Assembly: GCA_001564055.1 (NCBI GenBank)
Contig: LKNB01000023.1
Span: 1-44,355 of the forward strand
Direction: 5' to 3'
Source of the DNA: Rhodothermaceae bacterium Tc-Br11_B2g6_7
Lineage (GTDB): Bacteria > Bacteroidota > Rhodothermia > Rhodothermales > Salinibacteraceae
Length of the DNA stretch: 44,355 nt
The notes beneath the pieces were generated by a model. It did not search any database and was not told where the DNA came from. It saw only the letters and a program-made list of their open reading frames with translations. Shown one piece after another: positions 1 to 7,474 of this stretch. Every line of letters begins with the position of its first letter. Position 1 is the first letter of the stretch. A program made the position numbers and the translations under genes.

Positions 1-18
1 GGCCATGTGATACATTAG

Positions 19-44
19 TTAAACAAGCAGACCGCGTTGTTTAA
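19..44. repeat. perfect 8-bp inverted repeat
   Basis: TTAAACAA at 19-26 is matched by TTGTTTAA at 37-44 with a 10-nt spacer. The element is AT-rich in an otherwise GC-rich window and lies in the non-coding flank beyond the 3' end of the HD gene. It could be an operator or the tail of a gene to the left of the window. No T-run follows, so a terminator is not supported. Confidence 0.4.
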
Positions 45-83
45 GGTTCCGGCTTGCTCGTATGCAAACGCATAAACCGAAAA

Positions 84-137
84 CGAGAGGGTCCGTGTAT
101 ATCACCGGCTAAAGCCGGGATCTTTACGGCCCTCTCG
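84..137. repeat. long imperfect palindrome downstream of the HD gene
   Basis: CGAGAGGG-t-CCGT (84-96) pairs with ACGG-CCCTCTCG (126-137) with one bulged base. Nested inside is a second stem, CCGGC/GCCGG, closed by TAAA (105-118). It sits about 45 bp past the stop of the minus-strand HD gene. There is no U-tract on either strand, so it resembles a REP-like palindrome or RNA-end structure more than a classical terminator. Confidence 0.5.
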
Positions 138-181
138 CGCTCTCCCAATACTGTAATTTGCCCATCAGCGTCTGGTGGTGA

Positions 182-739
182 TTATTCCTCCAACCCCAAC
201 CGCTCCGCCTCCGTCTGCAGGCCTTCGATGACGCGCTTGATGTGGACATCCAGCGGTGGACCCAAGGCTTCCGCGCCTTCCCGGATGTGGTCGCGGTCCA
301 CACCGGCCGCAAAGCGCTTATCCTTCAGTTTTTTCGTGACCGACTTCACCTTCATCCCTTCCAGCCGGGTGGGGCGCACGAGCGCTACTGCCGTAATGAA
401 GCCCGCCAGCTCATCTACAGCAAAAAGGGTCTTGGCGAGCAGGGTCTCACGCAGCGCCCCCGTATATGGGGCGTGTGCCAAAATCGCGTCGCACAGATCG
501 GGCGGATACCCCTGGGCGCGGAGCGTCTGCACGCCCACGTACGGATGCTCCTCGGGATCCGGGTGGCGCTCGTAGTCCATGTCGTGCAGCAGGCCTGTCA
601 TCCGCCAGAGCTCCTCGTCTTGGGCAAACCGGCGTGCATACGCGGCCATCGCGGCCTCTACGGCATACCCGTGTCGGCGAAGACTGTCGTCTTGGGTCCA
701 CGCATGAAAGAGGGTGCGTGCGTCGTCGTAGGAGGGCAT
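182..739 (-). CDS. HD-domain phosphohydrolase family protein
   Basis: A 185-residue soluble protein with the HD metal-dependent phosphohydrolase pattern: H23, the H52-D53 doublet in GLLHDMDYERH, H89 in ILAHAPYTG and D109 in LFAVDELAGF. The order and spacing match the HD superfamily, whose members hydrolyse phosphate esters such as nucleotides. The substrate cannot be read from the sequence. It stands alone on the minus strand, 70 bp downstream of the DUF547 gene and reading the same way, so the two could be co-transcribed. The start MPSYDD is the only plausible one at this end. Family assignment is firm, function is not. Confidence 0.85.
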   Translation of the reverse strand: MPSYDDARTLFHAWTQDDSLRRHGYAVEAAMAAYARRFAQDEELWRMTGLLHDMDYERHPDPEEHPYVGVQTLRAQGYPPDLCDAILAHAPYTGALRETLLAKTLFAVDELAGFITAVALVRPTRLEGMKVKSVTKKLKDKRFAAGVDRDHIREGAEALGPPLDVHIKRVIEGLQTEAERLGLEE

Positions 740-809
740 GGCACATCAGAGGGTTAGCCTAAACGCTGCGATACCTCATGATACGCATTCGCCCGCCCGG
801 CCACAATGC

Positions 810-1583
810 CTACCGGCGCGCTGTCGCGATCGCCTGGTCGTTGAGCGTCCAGTCGTAGTCGGTAAACGAAACCTCGTACGCGCCCTGCTTCAATTGCTTT
901 CGGGTATCCCCCTCAAAGAAGTCAGCGAGGTAGCGCTGCATACCCTCGGGGCCTCCCCCAAAGTCGTCTTTGAACCAATCAAAGATGGTGGAGATGGCGA
1001 TGCGGTCCCGCTGACCCGCAATCTGGTTGTCCTCATGCCCATGAATGAAGGTCTCGGCCTGGTCCTGCAGTTGTTCGTCGATGCGATCGCCCGTATAGGC
1101 CTCGGTGCGAAGCGGCGGGCAACTCATGGCGGCGCACACAATGGCGAAATGGAAGCGGGGGGCGCCGAACTGGTCGTCGATAAAGTTGTGCTCCAGCTCG
1201 TCCAGGCTAAGCGCGTGGCCGGCAACCGTGCCCACCTTTTGCTCAAACGGATTCTCCTCGTGCGTTTCAAAGATGTCATCGACCGGGTAGTGGCGCACGA
1301 TAAGGTCGATGGCCAGCGCATTATAGGCGTTTATCCAGAACGCAAACGCCTCATCCGACGAAAGCGCGCTCGCATCAGCCTCCGCCAGCGCTTCAAGGTA
1401 GGGATCGAGCACATGCTCACGGTTCTGCTGGATACCGGCGTAGTCGACCATGCCGTCCGCATCTACATACGCGGCGAGGAGCTCGTCAAACAGGCTGTGG
1501 TCGAAGGTTGCCTGTCCGCTGGCAAGGCCGGGGAGCCAAGCCATCAATAAGCCGATCAGCAGAACGTGGAGGGAAGGCCGCAT
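810..1583 (-). CDS. secreted DUF547 domain protein
   Basis: A 257-residue protein with a cleavable signal peptide (MRPSLHVLLIGLLMAWLPG, cut probably after GLASG) followed by a DUF547 domain. Typical DUF547 landmarks are visible: AFWINAYNALAIDLIV, a central CAAMSCPPLR segment with two Cys, and the C-terminal FDWFKDDF. The biochemical role of the family is unknown; the fold has been compared to papain-like enzymes, but I do not assert activity. An upstream in-frame start at 1625 would add 14 residues (MRDLCNC...) before the signal peptide, so I prefer the ATG at 1583. It is transcribed divergently from the amidohydrolase gene across about 117 bp. Confidence 0.85.
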   Translation of the reverse strand: MRPSLHVLLIGLLMAWLPGLASGQATFDHSLFDELLAAYVDADGMVDYAGIQQNREHVLDPYLEALAEADASALSSDEAFAFWINAYNALAIDLIVRHYPVDDIFETHEENPFEQKVGTVAGHALSLDELEHNFIDDQFGAPRFHFAIVCAAMSCPPLRTEAYTGDRIDEQLQDQAETFIHGHEDNQIAGQRDRIAISTIFDWFKDDFGGGPEGMQRYLADFFEGDTRKQLKQGAYEVSFTDYDWTLNDQAIATARR

Positions 1584-1700
1584 GACGGGTCGAGGGTAAA
1601 ATGGACAGTTACACAGATCTCGCACCGCGGGCCGAACAGCGGCGTAGTCGATTCGTCACCATAGCATCTTCTTTGCCCCCGTACGTTCCCCCGCACCGGC

Positions 1701-2984
1701 ATGCGTTACACCGCGCTCCTTGCTGCTTTCTTTGTCCTTCTGACGGGCTGTGACACGGCGCCCGAATCTGGCCCCGACCTGGAGACAGAGGGCACCGCCT
1801 ACATTGGGGCCACCGTATGGTCGGATGGGCAGGCCATACCCAACGCCGCCCTCATCGTGCAGGATGGGCGGGTGGTGCTTCTGGATTCGCTGGCGACCAC
1901 CGCGATCACCGATGAGATGGACCTCGTGGACCTGAGTGGCCACTACATCGTGCCGGGGCTCATCAACGCGCATGGGCATGTGGGCATCGCGGACGGGCTT
2001 GACACCGGTGGGGCCGCCCATTCCGAGGAAAACGTCCGGGAGCAGCTCTCCCTGTACGCCACATACGGCGTCACCACCGTCGTAAGCCTGGGCGATGAAC
2101 CAGAGGAGGCCTTCACGGTGCGCGACCTGATGGATCCGGCCGATCCCGGGATGGCCCGCCTACGCCTGGCAGGTCCGGTGCTTAGCCCGGCCTCCGAAGA
2201 CGACGCCCGGGAAACTGTCCTTGATCTGCTTGATCTGCAACCAGACTGGGCCAAGATCCGCGTGGATGATCAGTTAGGGCGCGGCGAGAAGATGTCACCA
2301 GACGTGTATGGGGCCATCATTGATGCCGCAGATGAAGCCAACCTCCCACTCGCTGCCCACATCGTGGAGCTGGAGGACGCCAAAGGGGTACTTGAGGCCG
2401 GCGCCGACCTGATCGCGCACAGCGTACGCGATACGGAGGTAGATGAGGCGTTTATCGAGCAGATGCGGGAGACGGGCGTGTGCCTGACGCCGACCCTCAC
2501 CCGCGAGGTATCGACCTACATCTACGCCGAGCGGCCCGACTTCTTTGACGACGCATTCTTTCGGGCCCACGCGGACGAAGACGTGCTGGAGCAGTTGCAG
2601 GAATCGGACGTGCAGGAGCGCTTCACGGGGGAGGCGGCCGATTACTACCGTGAACAACTGCCGGTCGCCAAGGAAAACATGATGACGCTTCACGAGGAAG
2701 GGGTCACCATCGCGATGGGGACCGACAGCGGTCCCCCCGCACGGTTTCAGGGCTACTTCGAACACAAGGAGATGCGCATGATGCAAGAGGCGGGTATGGC
2801 GCCGGAAGACATCCTGCAATCCGCGACTGCACACGCTGCGGACTGCACAAATCTGGAGGACCTCGGGCGTCTTGCGGAAGGCGCCTGGGCGGACTTTGTC
2901 GTGCTGCGCGAGGACCCCACGGAAGACATCCACCACCTGGAGGAGATTGAGGCGGTGTATATTAGCGGGACGCCCGTCGAGTAG
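1701..2984 (+). CDS. amidohydrolase-family lipoprotein
   Basis: A 427-residue member of the amidohydrolase superfamily. The N-terminus is a lipoprotein signal with lipobox LLTGC (Cys17). The metal ligands of the family are in place: H91-x-H93 in NAHGHVG, K185 in DWAKIRV (candidate carboxylated lysine), H220 in AAHIVE, H240 in IAHSV and D342 in MGTDSG. It also has the typical C-terminal composite-sandwich strand LAEGAWADFVVL. It resembles imidazolonepropionase-like and cyclic imide or prolyl-dipeptide hydrolases, but the substrate cannot be told. A second amidohydrolase gene follows after 106 bp in the same direction, pointing to an old tandem duplication and probable co-transcription. Confidence 0.88.
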   Translation: MRYTALLAAFFVLLTGCDTAPESGPDLETEGTAYIGATVWSDGQAIPNAALIVQDGRVVLLDSLATTAITDEMDLVDLSGHYIVPGLINAHGHVGIADGLDTGGAAHSEENVREQLSLYATYGVTTVVSLGDEPEEAFTVRDLMDPADPGMARLRLAGPVLSPASEDDARETVLDLLDLQPDWAKIRVDDQLGRGEKMSPDVYGAIIDAADEANLPLAAHIVELEDAKGVLEAGADLIAHSVRDTEVDEAFIEQMRETGVCLTPTLTREVSTYIYAERPDFFDDAFFRAHADEDVLEQLQESDVQERFTGEAADYYREQLPVAKENMMTLHEEGVTIAMGTDSGPPARFQGYFEHKEMRMMQEAGMAPEDILQSATAHAADCTNLEDLGRLAEGAWADFVVLREDPTEDIHHLEEIEAVYISGTPVE

Positions 2985-3090
2985 GCCGTCCCTCACCCAG
3001 GGGCCGGGGCTGGAGCCTGGGTCGGTTGACGCCCTCGCCCTGGATCCCGTTATTGCCCTGCCCACCCCGCACACCAAACCGGCCTGCCGC

Positions 3091-4539
3091 ATGCGCCTTT
3101 CCGCGATTCTTCTCCTCCTCGTCCTGCTGCCCGGCGCCCCCGCGCTGGCGCAGGCTCCGCTGACGCCTGATCTTCCCGATGTAGACACCGGCTACCCCGA
3201 TGCCCCCCGCGTCGTGCTGACGGGCGGGCAGATCGTAGACGTGACGGCCGGTACGGTGGAGCCGCACGAAAGCACCCTTGTGTCAAATGGCCGGCTGCTG
3301 CGCGTCAATGGGGCGTTCTCCCACGATCAGCTCGATGACGCCCACATCGTGGAGCTGGGCGACGACCACTACCTCCTGCCCGGCCTTGTGGACTTGCATG
3401 CGCACTACAACATGGACCTGCTGGGCGAGGGGCGCGTGGACGAGGCCGTATACAATCCGCTCATCTACCTGGCCAATGGCGTCACCTCGACGTTTACCGG
3501 CGGCGAGTACGACCCCGAGGCGATGGCGGAGGCGCGGGACCGCATCAACCGCGGAGAACAGATCGGTCCGCGCATCCTGACGGCCGGGCCCTACATCGGG
3601 CGCTCCAACCCCGACTGGGACCCGGACTACACGGCCGAAGACATTGCGGCGCTAATCGACACCTGGGCGGCCGCGGGGGTCGCCGGCTTCAAGGCGAAGG
3701 GCGCCTCCCCGGAGCATCTGGCGCCGGCCATTCGGCGGGCGCATCAGCACGGCCTCACCGTGACGGGCCACCTCGATTCCGGCTGGCGCGGCAGCACCAA
3801 TGCCCGCGATGCGATCCGCATGGGCATTGACCGCGTGGAGCACATTTTGGGCGGCCACGTGCTGGACCCCGAGCGCCCCGCCTACCCGGTCTGGAACGAA
3901 GTGGATACCACCGCCATCGACTTCCGCGCCATCGTGCAGAAATTCCTCGACCACCGGGTACATTTCAGCGCCACCATGACGGCGCCCGTTTACTTTGCGA
4001 ATCCCGATGATTACGAGGGGTTCGACTACTGGGTGGATGAGCAGGCCTTCTTCACCCCGTACGTGCAGGAGCAGTGGCACGCGCGCAAAGCGCACGCTAC
4101 TGGCAGCGAGCTGATGGATGGGCTGTATGCCGCTATGCAACGCACCACGAAGGCGTTTTACGACGCCGGCGGGCATGACCTGATCGTGCTGGGCACCGAC
4201 AAACCCGCCTGGGGCGATTACCTGCCCGGCTTTAGTGCGCACCGCGAAATGCACGCCATGGTGATGGCCGGCATTCCCGAGGCTGGCGTCCTGCGCATCG
4301 CTACGCAAAATGGCGCAGAGGCCATTGGCAAGGGCAACCTGCTGGGCACGCTGGAGGCTGGAAAGTTGGCAGACCTGTTCGTGGTGGAGGGCAACCCGCT
4401 TGACGACATCACGCACACCCGCAACGTACGCCTCGTTGTGAAGGACGGCCGCCTCTACGACCCTGAACGACTGCTGGCCCCTATCCCTGGCCAGATTGGC
4501 CCTATCGGACCGGACGACCATGCGGGCTGGACCCGGTAA
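3091..4539 (+). CDS. secreted amidohydrolase-family protein
   Basis: A 482-residue amidohydrolase with a cleavable signal peptide (MRLSAILLLLVLLPGAPALA, then QAPL). Ligand residues: H103-x-H105 in DLHAHYN, K201 in AGFKAKG, H227 in TGHLDSG, H251 in VEHILGG and D370 in LGTDKP, followed by KLADLFVVEGNPLDDI, the usual end of the metal-dependent barrel proteins. The open frame runs back to 2872, overlapping the preceding gene, but the ATG at 3091 places the signal peptide at the N-terminus. It is paralogous to the upstream lipoprotein amidohydrolase; one is lipid-anchored, the other looks soluble in the periplasm. Its stop codon directly abuts that of the convergent thyA. Confidence 0.88.
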   Translation: MRLSAILLLLVLLPGAPALAQAPLTPDLPDVDTGYPDAPRVVLTGGQIVDVTAGTVEPHESTLVSNGRLLRVNGAFSHDQLDDAHIVELGDDHYLLPGLVDLHAHYNMDLLGEGRVDEAVYNPLIYLANGVTSTFTGGEYDPEAMAEARDRINRGEQIGPRILTAGPYIGRSNPDWDPDYTAEDIAALIDTWAAAGVAGFKAKGASPEHLAPAIRRAHQHGLTVTGHLDSGWRGSTNARDAIRMGIDRVEHILGGHVLDPERPAYPVWNEVDTTAIDFRAIVQKFLDHRVHFSATMTAPVYFANPDDYEGFDYWVDEQAFFTPYVQEQWHARKAHATGSELMDGLYAAMQRTTKAFYDAGGHDLIVLGTDKPAWGDYLPGFSAHREMHAMVMAGIPEAGVLRIATQNGAEAIGKGNLLGTLEAGKLADLFVVEGNPLDDITHTRNVRLVVKDGRLYDPERLLAPIPGQIGPIGPDDHAGWTR

Positions 4540-5403
4540 TCAAACCGCTACGGGCGCGCGGATCGCGGCGTGCGGCGTATACCCTTCGATGCGAATGTCC
4601 TCGAACGCGTAGTCGAACAAGGAAGCAGCTTTTCGCAGGTGCAGCGTCGGCCGCGGCCGTGGCGAGCGCGTCAGTTGCTCCTTCACCTGGTCCAGATGGT
4701 TCAGGTAGATATGGCAATCGCCGCCCGAAAAGATGAGCTCGCCAACCTCGTAGCCGGTCTGCTGCGCGAGCATGTGCGTGAGCAGCGCATATGAGGCGAT
4801 GTTGAAGGGCAGCCCGAGGAAGGAGTCGACGGAGCGCTGCTGCCACAGGAGCGAGAGGCGCCCCTCGTTGACGTAGCACTGGAAGGCGTAGTGGCAGGGC
4901 GGCAGCGCCTGCTCGTCCACCACCGGCGGATTCCAGGCCGACACCAGATGGCGGCGGCTGTGTGGCTTTTGCTGCAGGTTTTGCACCAGCTCGGCCAGCT
5001 GATCTTTCCCATTGAAATCGCGCCATTGCTTGCCGTATACGGGTCCCAGGTCGCCCCATGCGGCGGCAAAGTCGGGGTCGTCTATGATGCGCGCCTCAAA
5101 GGCGGCCTGCGATAGGGGCGCCTCGGGATGGGCTTCGTTGTAGCGCTTGAGTGGCCAATCCGTCCAGATGCGCACGCCCTGCTGCACCAGCGGCCGGATG
5201 TTGGTCTCGCCCTGCAGGAACCACAGGAGCTCGTGGATGATGCTCTTGAGGTGGACCTTCTTCGTGGTCACGAGCGGAAACCCGTCGTGCAGATCAAACC
5301 GCAGCTGGTGGCCAAACACCGCGAGGGTGCCCGTGCCGGTGCGGTCGGCTTTGCGCGTGCCATGGTCGAGGATGTGCTGGAGGTACATCAGGTACGGCGT
5401 CAT
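4540..5403 (-). CDS. thyA: thymidylate synthase
   Basis: A 287-residue ThyA-type thymidylate synthase, which methylates dUMP to dTMP using methylene-tetrahydrofolate. Seen in order: the N-terminal [11 protein letters not shown] segment with its phosphate-binding Arg, [23 protein letters not shown], the catalytic Cys170 in [12 protein letters not shown], the Arg in [20 protein letters not shown], and the [10 protein letters not shown] folate/dUMP segment. It is longer than the E. coli enzyme (264) because of an insertion around residues 85-115 ([13 protein letters not shown]...), a variation known in the family. The stop TGA (4540-4542) begins on the base after the convergent amidohydrolase stop. 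No folA lies next to it in this window. Confidence 0.97.
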   Translation of the reverse strand: MTPYLMYLQHILDHGTRKADRTGTGTLAVFGHQLRFDLHDGFPLVTTKKVHLKSIIHELLWFLQGETNIRPLVQQGVRIWTDWPLKRYNEAHPEAPLSQAAFEARIIDDPDFAAAWGDLGPVYGKQWRDFNGKDQLAELVQNLQQKPHSRRHLVSAWNPPVVDEQALPPCHYAFQCYVNEGRLSLLWQQRSVDSFLGLPFNIASYALLTHMLAQQTGYEVGELIFSGGDCHIYLNHLDQVKEQLTRSPRPRPTLHLRKAASLFDYAFEDIRIEGYTPHAAIRAPVAV

Positions 5404-5584
5404 CCGGAGCCTTCAACAAGGAAAAAAGTGCATGTGTAGCATCACAAAAACCGTGACCAGGCGCAAGGAAAAAACCTGTGCATCCGGTGGCGGGAAGGAC
5501 GCAGGGAACGCCCATTTGCGGGTGCCGTAGCCCTTTCTCCGCACATCAGCGCTTACCCTTCCGACTGAAACCTCGACCCTCACC

Positions 5585-5845
5585 ATGGATCCGAAGCTGC
5601 ATCAGAAGCAGGCTGTAAATCACCTCAACCGGGTACTGGGCTACGCGCCTATGGTGGCCGACGACGGGGCCGCGCAGGTCCACCTCACCGAGGAAGACTG
5701 GTGGGTGGTTGCGGATGCGCTCTTTAAGATGGACACCCCGGAGGAGATGCTGCCCGACGCCCTTGAGTCGTATGGCTTGAAGAACGAAAACCGCACCATT
5801 CACCTGAAGACGGCAGACCTGGCGATTGACGTGGACATCATGTAG
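5585..5845 (+). CDS. small hypothetical protein, 86 aa
   Basis: I do not recognise this protein. It is an acidic 86-residue soluble product with a WW pair (EEDWWVVADALF) and no signal peptide or membrane segment. Support for it being real: it starts with ATG after a 181-bp divergent gap from thyA, has no competing frame with a better start, and uses GC-rich codons like its neighbours. It ends 43 bp before the convergent apaG. Function unknown. Confidence 0.6.
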   Translation: MDPKLHQKQAVNHLNRVLGYAPMVADDGAAQVHLTEEDWWVVADALFKMDTPEEMLPDALESYGLKNENRTIHLKTADLAIDVDIM

Positions 5846-5888
5846 TCCTCGCGGTGCAGCCCGCCGCGCAGCAACATCGCAGAGGCCC

Positions 5889-6272
5889 TTAATTGGCGCG
5901 TGCGTTTAGATAAAAGCGGGGCGTGTGGGCCCGGAAGCGCTCGCCGTTGAAGCGCTCCATCGTGAAGTAGCCCTCCATGGCGCCGCTGAGCGACTCCAGC
6001 ACGCAGTAGCTGCTGTACTCGTGGGAGGCGCCCGGCTCCAGCAGCGGCTGCTTGCCCACCACGCCATCGCCGTTCACTTCCTGCACCTTGCCGTCGTCGT
6101 CCCAGATGCGCCAGTGACGCCGCAGCAATTGCACATCGCCATCGGTTTCGTTGTCGATGGTGATGATGTAGCCAAACACGAAGCGCCGCTCGAAGAAGTC
6201 GGATTCGTGGTCGAGGTATAACGGGCGCACCGTGACGGTAATGCCCTGCGAAGCGGTACGGTACTGAACCAT
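5889..6272 (-). CDS. apaG: ApaG family protein
   Basis: A 127-residue single-domain ApaG protein (immunoglobulin-like beta sandwich, DUF525). Recognisable: the opening TASQGITVTVRPLYLD, FVFGYIITIDNETDGDVQLLRRHWRIWD, GEXXGVVGKQPLLEPG-type loop (here VNGDGVVGKQPLLEPGA) and YCVLESLSGAMEGYF with the closing FRAHTPRFYL. ApaG has been linked to cation (Co/Mg) resistance and diadenosine tetraphosphate levels in enterobacteria; the molecular role is not settled. The open frame continues to 6461, but that would put 63 unrelated residues before the domain, so the ATG at 6272 is used. It lies 92 bp downstream of the BtpA-family gene on the same strand. Confidence 0.93.
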   Translation of the reverse strand: MVQYRTASQGITVTVRPLYLDHESDFFERRFVFGYIITIDNETDGDVQLLRRHWRIWDDDGKVQEVNGDGVVGKQPLLEPGASHEYSSYCVLESLSGAMEGYFTMERFNGERFRAHTPRFYLNARAN

Positions 6273-6364
6273 GATGGGGTACGCTCGGGAGGTGATAACG
6301 GCAGGCGGTAGAGGAGCGGAGGACCGGCGGTTGTGCCCGGCGCGGCGGCGCTGCCTGATTCGGC

Positions 6365-7207
6365 TTAGTTCTTCATGAGCTGGGCACTGTCCACCGCCCG
6401 CGCCTGTTCCAGGGCGGTCACCAGGCGTTCCACGCGCGTGCTGCAGACCGGGGCGTCCCATACGCCGTTTTCCTTCAGGGCACTCCCCACGATGAACCCA
6501 TCCACGTGACTGTAGAGCGTGCGGACGTTGTCCGGCGTAGTGCCACTACCCACCAGCAACGGCAGATCGCTGGCGTCGGCCACGGCCTTGAGGTCGTCGA
6601 GTGCAGGGGCGATGCCGGTATGCCGCCCGCTCACCACCACCGCATCGGCTTGGTGCATGGCCATGCCCTCGGCCATCTCGCCGATGGTGAGGTCGGCGGT
6701 GAGGGCATGCGCCGCGTGCTTCTTCTTGACGTCCACGAAGATCGGAAGGCCATTGGCGCCAATCTGGTTGCGGTACCGGATGACCTCTCCCGCCGACGCC
6801 TTGGCCAGGCCCTTGTCGGCCACGTGGGCGTGCGTCCAGCCCTCGGCCCGCACGAAGTCGCATCCGGCCGCCTGCGCCACGGCCAGCGCCGTCTTGTTGG
6901 CCTGAAAAAGGACGTGCAGCCCTACCGGGGTGTACCGCGCGCGCCGCTTCACAGCGTAGGCCACGCGTGTCAGGTAAGCGGCAATCTCGGGTCCCATCTC
7001 GCGCTCGTGCACGCACGGGAAGTCGTGCATGTTTTCGATCAGGATGCCGTCTACGCCGGCGCGGACGTACACTTCGGCCTCCGCGGCTGCGCGCTCCACC
7101 GCGCTCTCCATGCAGAGGAACCCCGGGACGCCCGGACAGGGCCCGGTATGGATCATCGCGATGAGTGGCTTTGGCTTCTCGAACAGCGTGTCGAATTTTA
7201 CGGGCAT
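6365..7207 (-). CDS. BtpA/SgcQ family TIM-barrel protein
   Basis: A 280-residue protein with the features of the BtpA family, named after a thylakoid protein needed for photosystem I stability in cyanobacteria and related to SgcQ. The sequence shows the start KPLIAMIHTGPCPGVPG, AGVDGILIENMHDFP, CDFVRAEGWTHAHVADKG, VFVDVKKKHA-type strand (IFVDVKKKHAAHAL), ADAVVVSGRHTGIAP and the C-terminal phosphate-binding LLVGSGTTPDNV. Together these describe an alpha/beta barrel. In non-photosynthetic bacteria its function is unknown and a nucleotide- or sugar-phosphate enzyme is plausible. The frame runs on to 7597, but homology to the family starts at the ATG at 7207. It is divergent from korA over 267 bp. 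Confidence 0.88.
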   Translation of the reverse strand: MPVKFDTLFEKPKPLIAMIHTGPCPGVPGFLCMESAVERAAAEAEVYVRAGVDGILIENMHDFPCVHEREMGPEIAAYLTRVAYAVKRRARYTPVGLHVLFQANKTALAVAQAAGCDFVRAEGWTHAHVADKGLAKASAGEVIRYRNQIGANGLPIFVDVKKKHAAHALTADLTIGEMAEGMAMHQADAVVVSGRHTGIAPALDDLKAVADASDLPLLVGSGTTPDNVRTLYSHVDGFIVGSALKENGVWDAPVCSTRVERLVTALEQARAVDSAQLMKN

Positions 7208-7474
7208 AGCGCACAGGAGGGGTTCGCTTGAAGCACGCGGCAGGGGCCATAAGCCGGGTATCGGAGTATTCCAACCGTACGTTAAATCGCGCTGTTCCAG
7301 CACGATACCGTGCGGCACCTCGGCCGGCCCGGTGAAGCCTTTGCAAACTACCACCGGCAAGGCTGTAACGTGCTCGTAAGTGCGCCCGACCGGCGACCGC
7401 CGCAGAATCAACAAAAAGGCTCTCGCGTTTCGACATAGCTGTAGCCGTTCCATCGCACCGCTGTGTCTTATCCT

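Noticed and set aside
7463-7465. GTG as the korA start
   Set aside because: An ATG 12 bp downstream (7475) gives the normal N-terminus; the extra four residues have no support.
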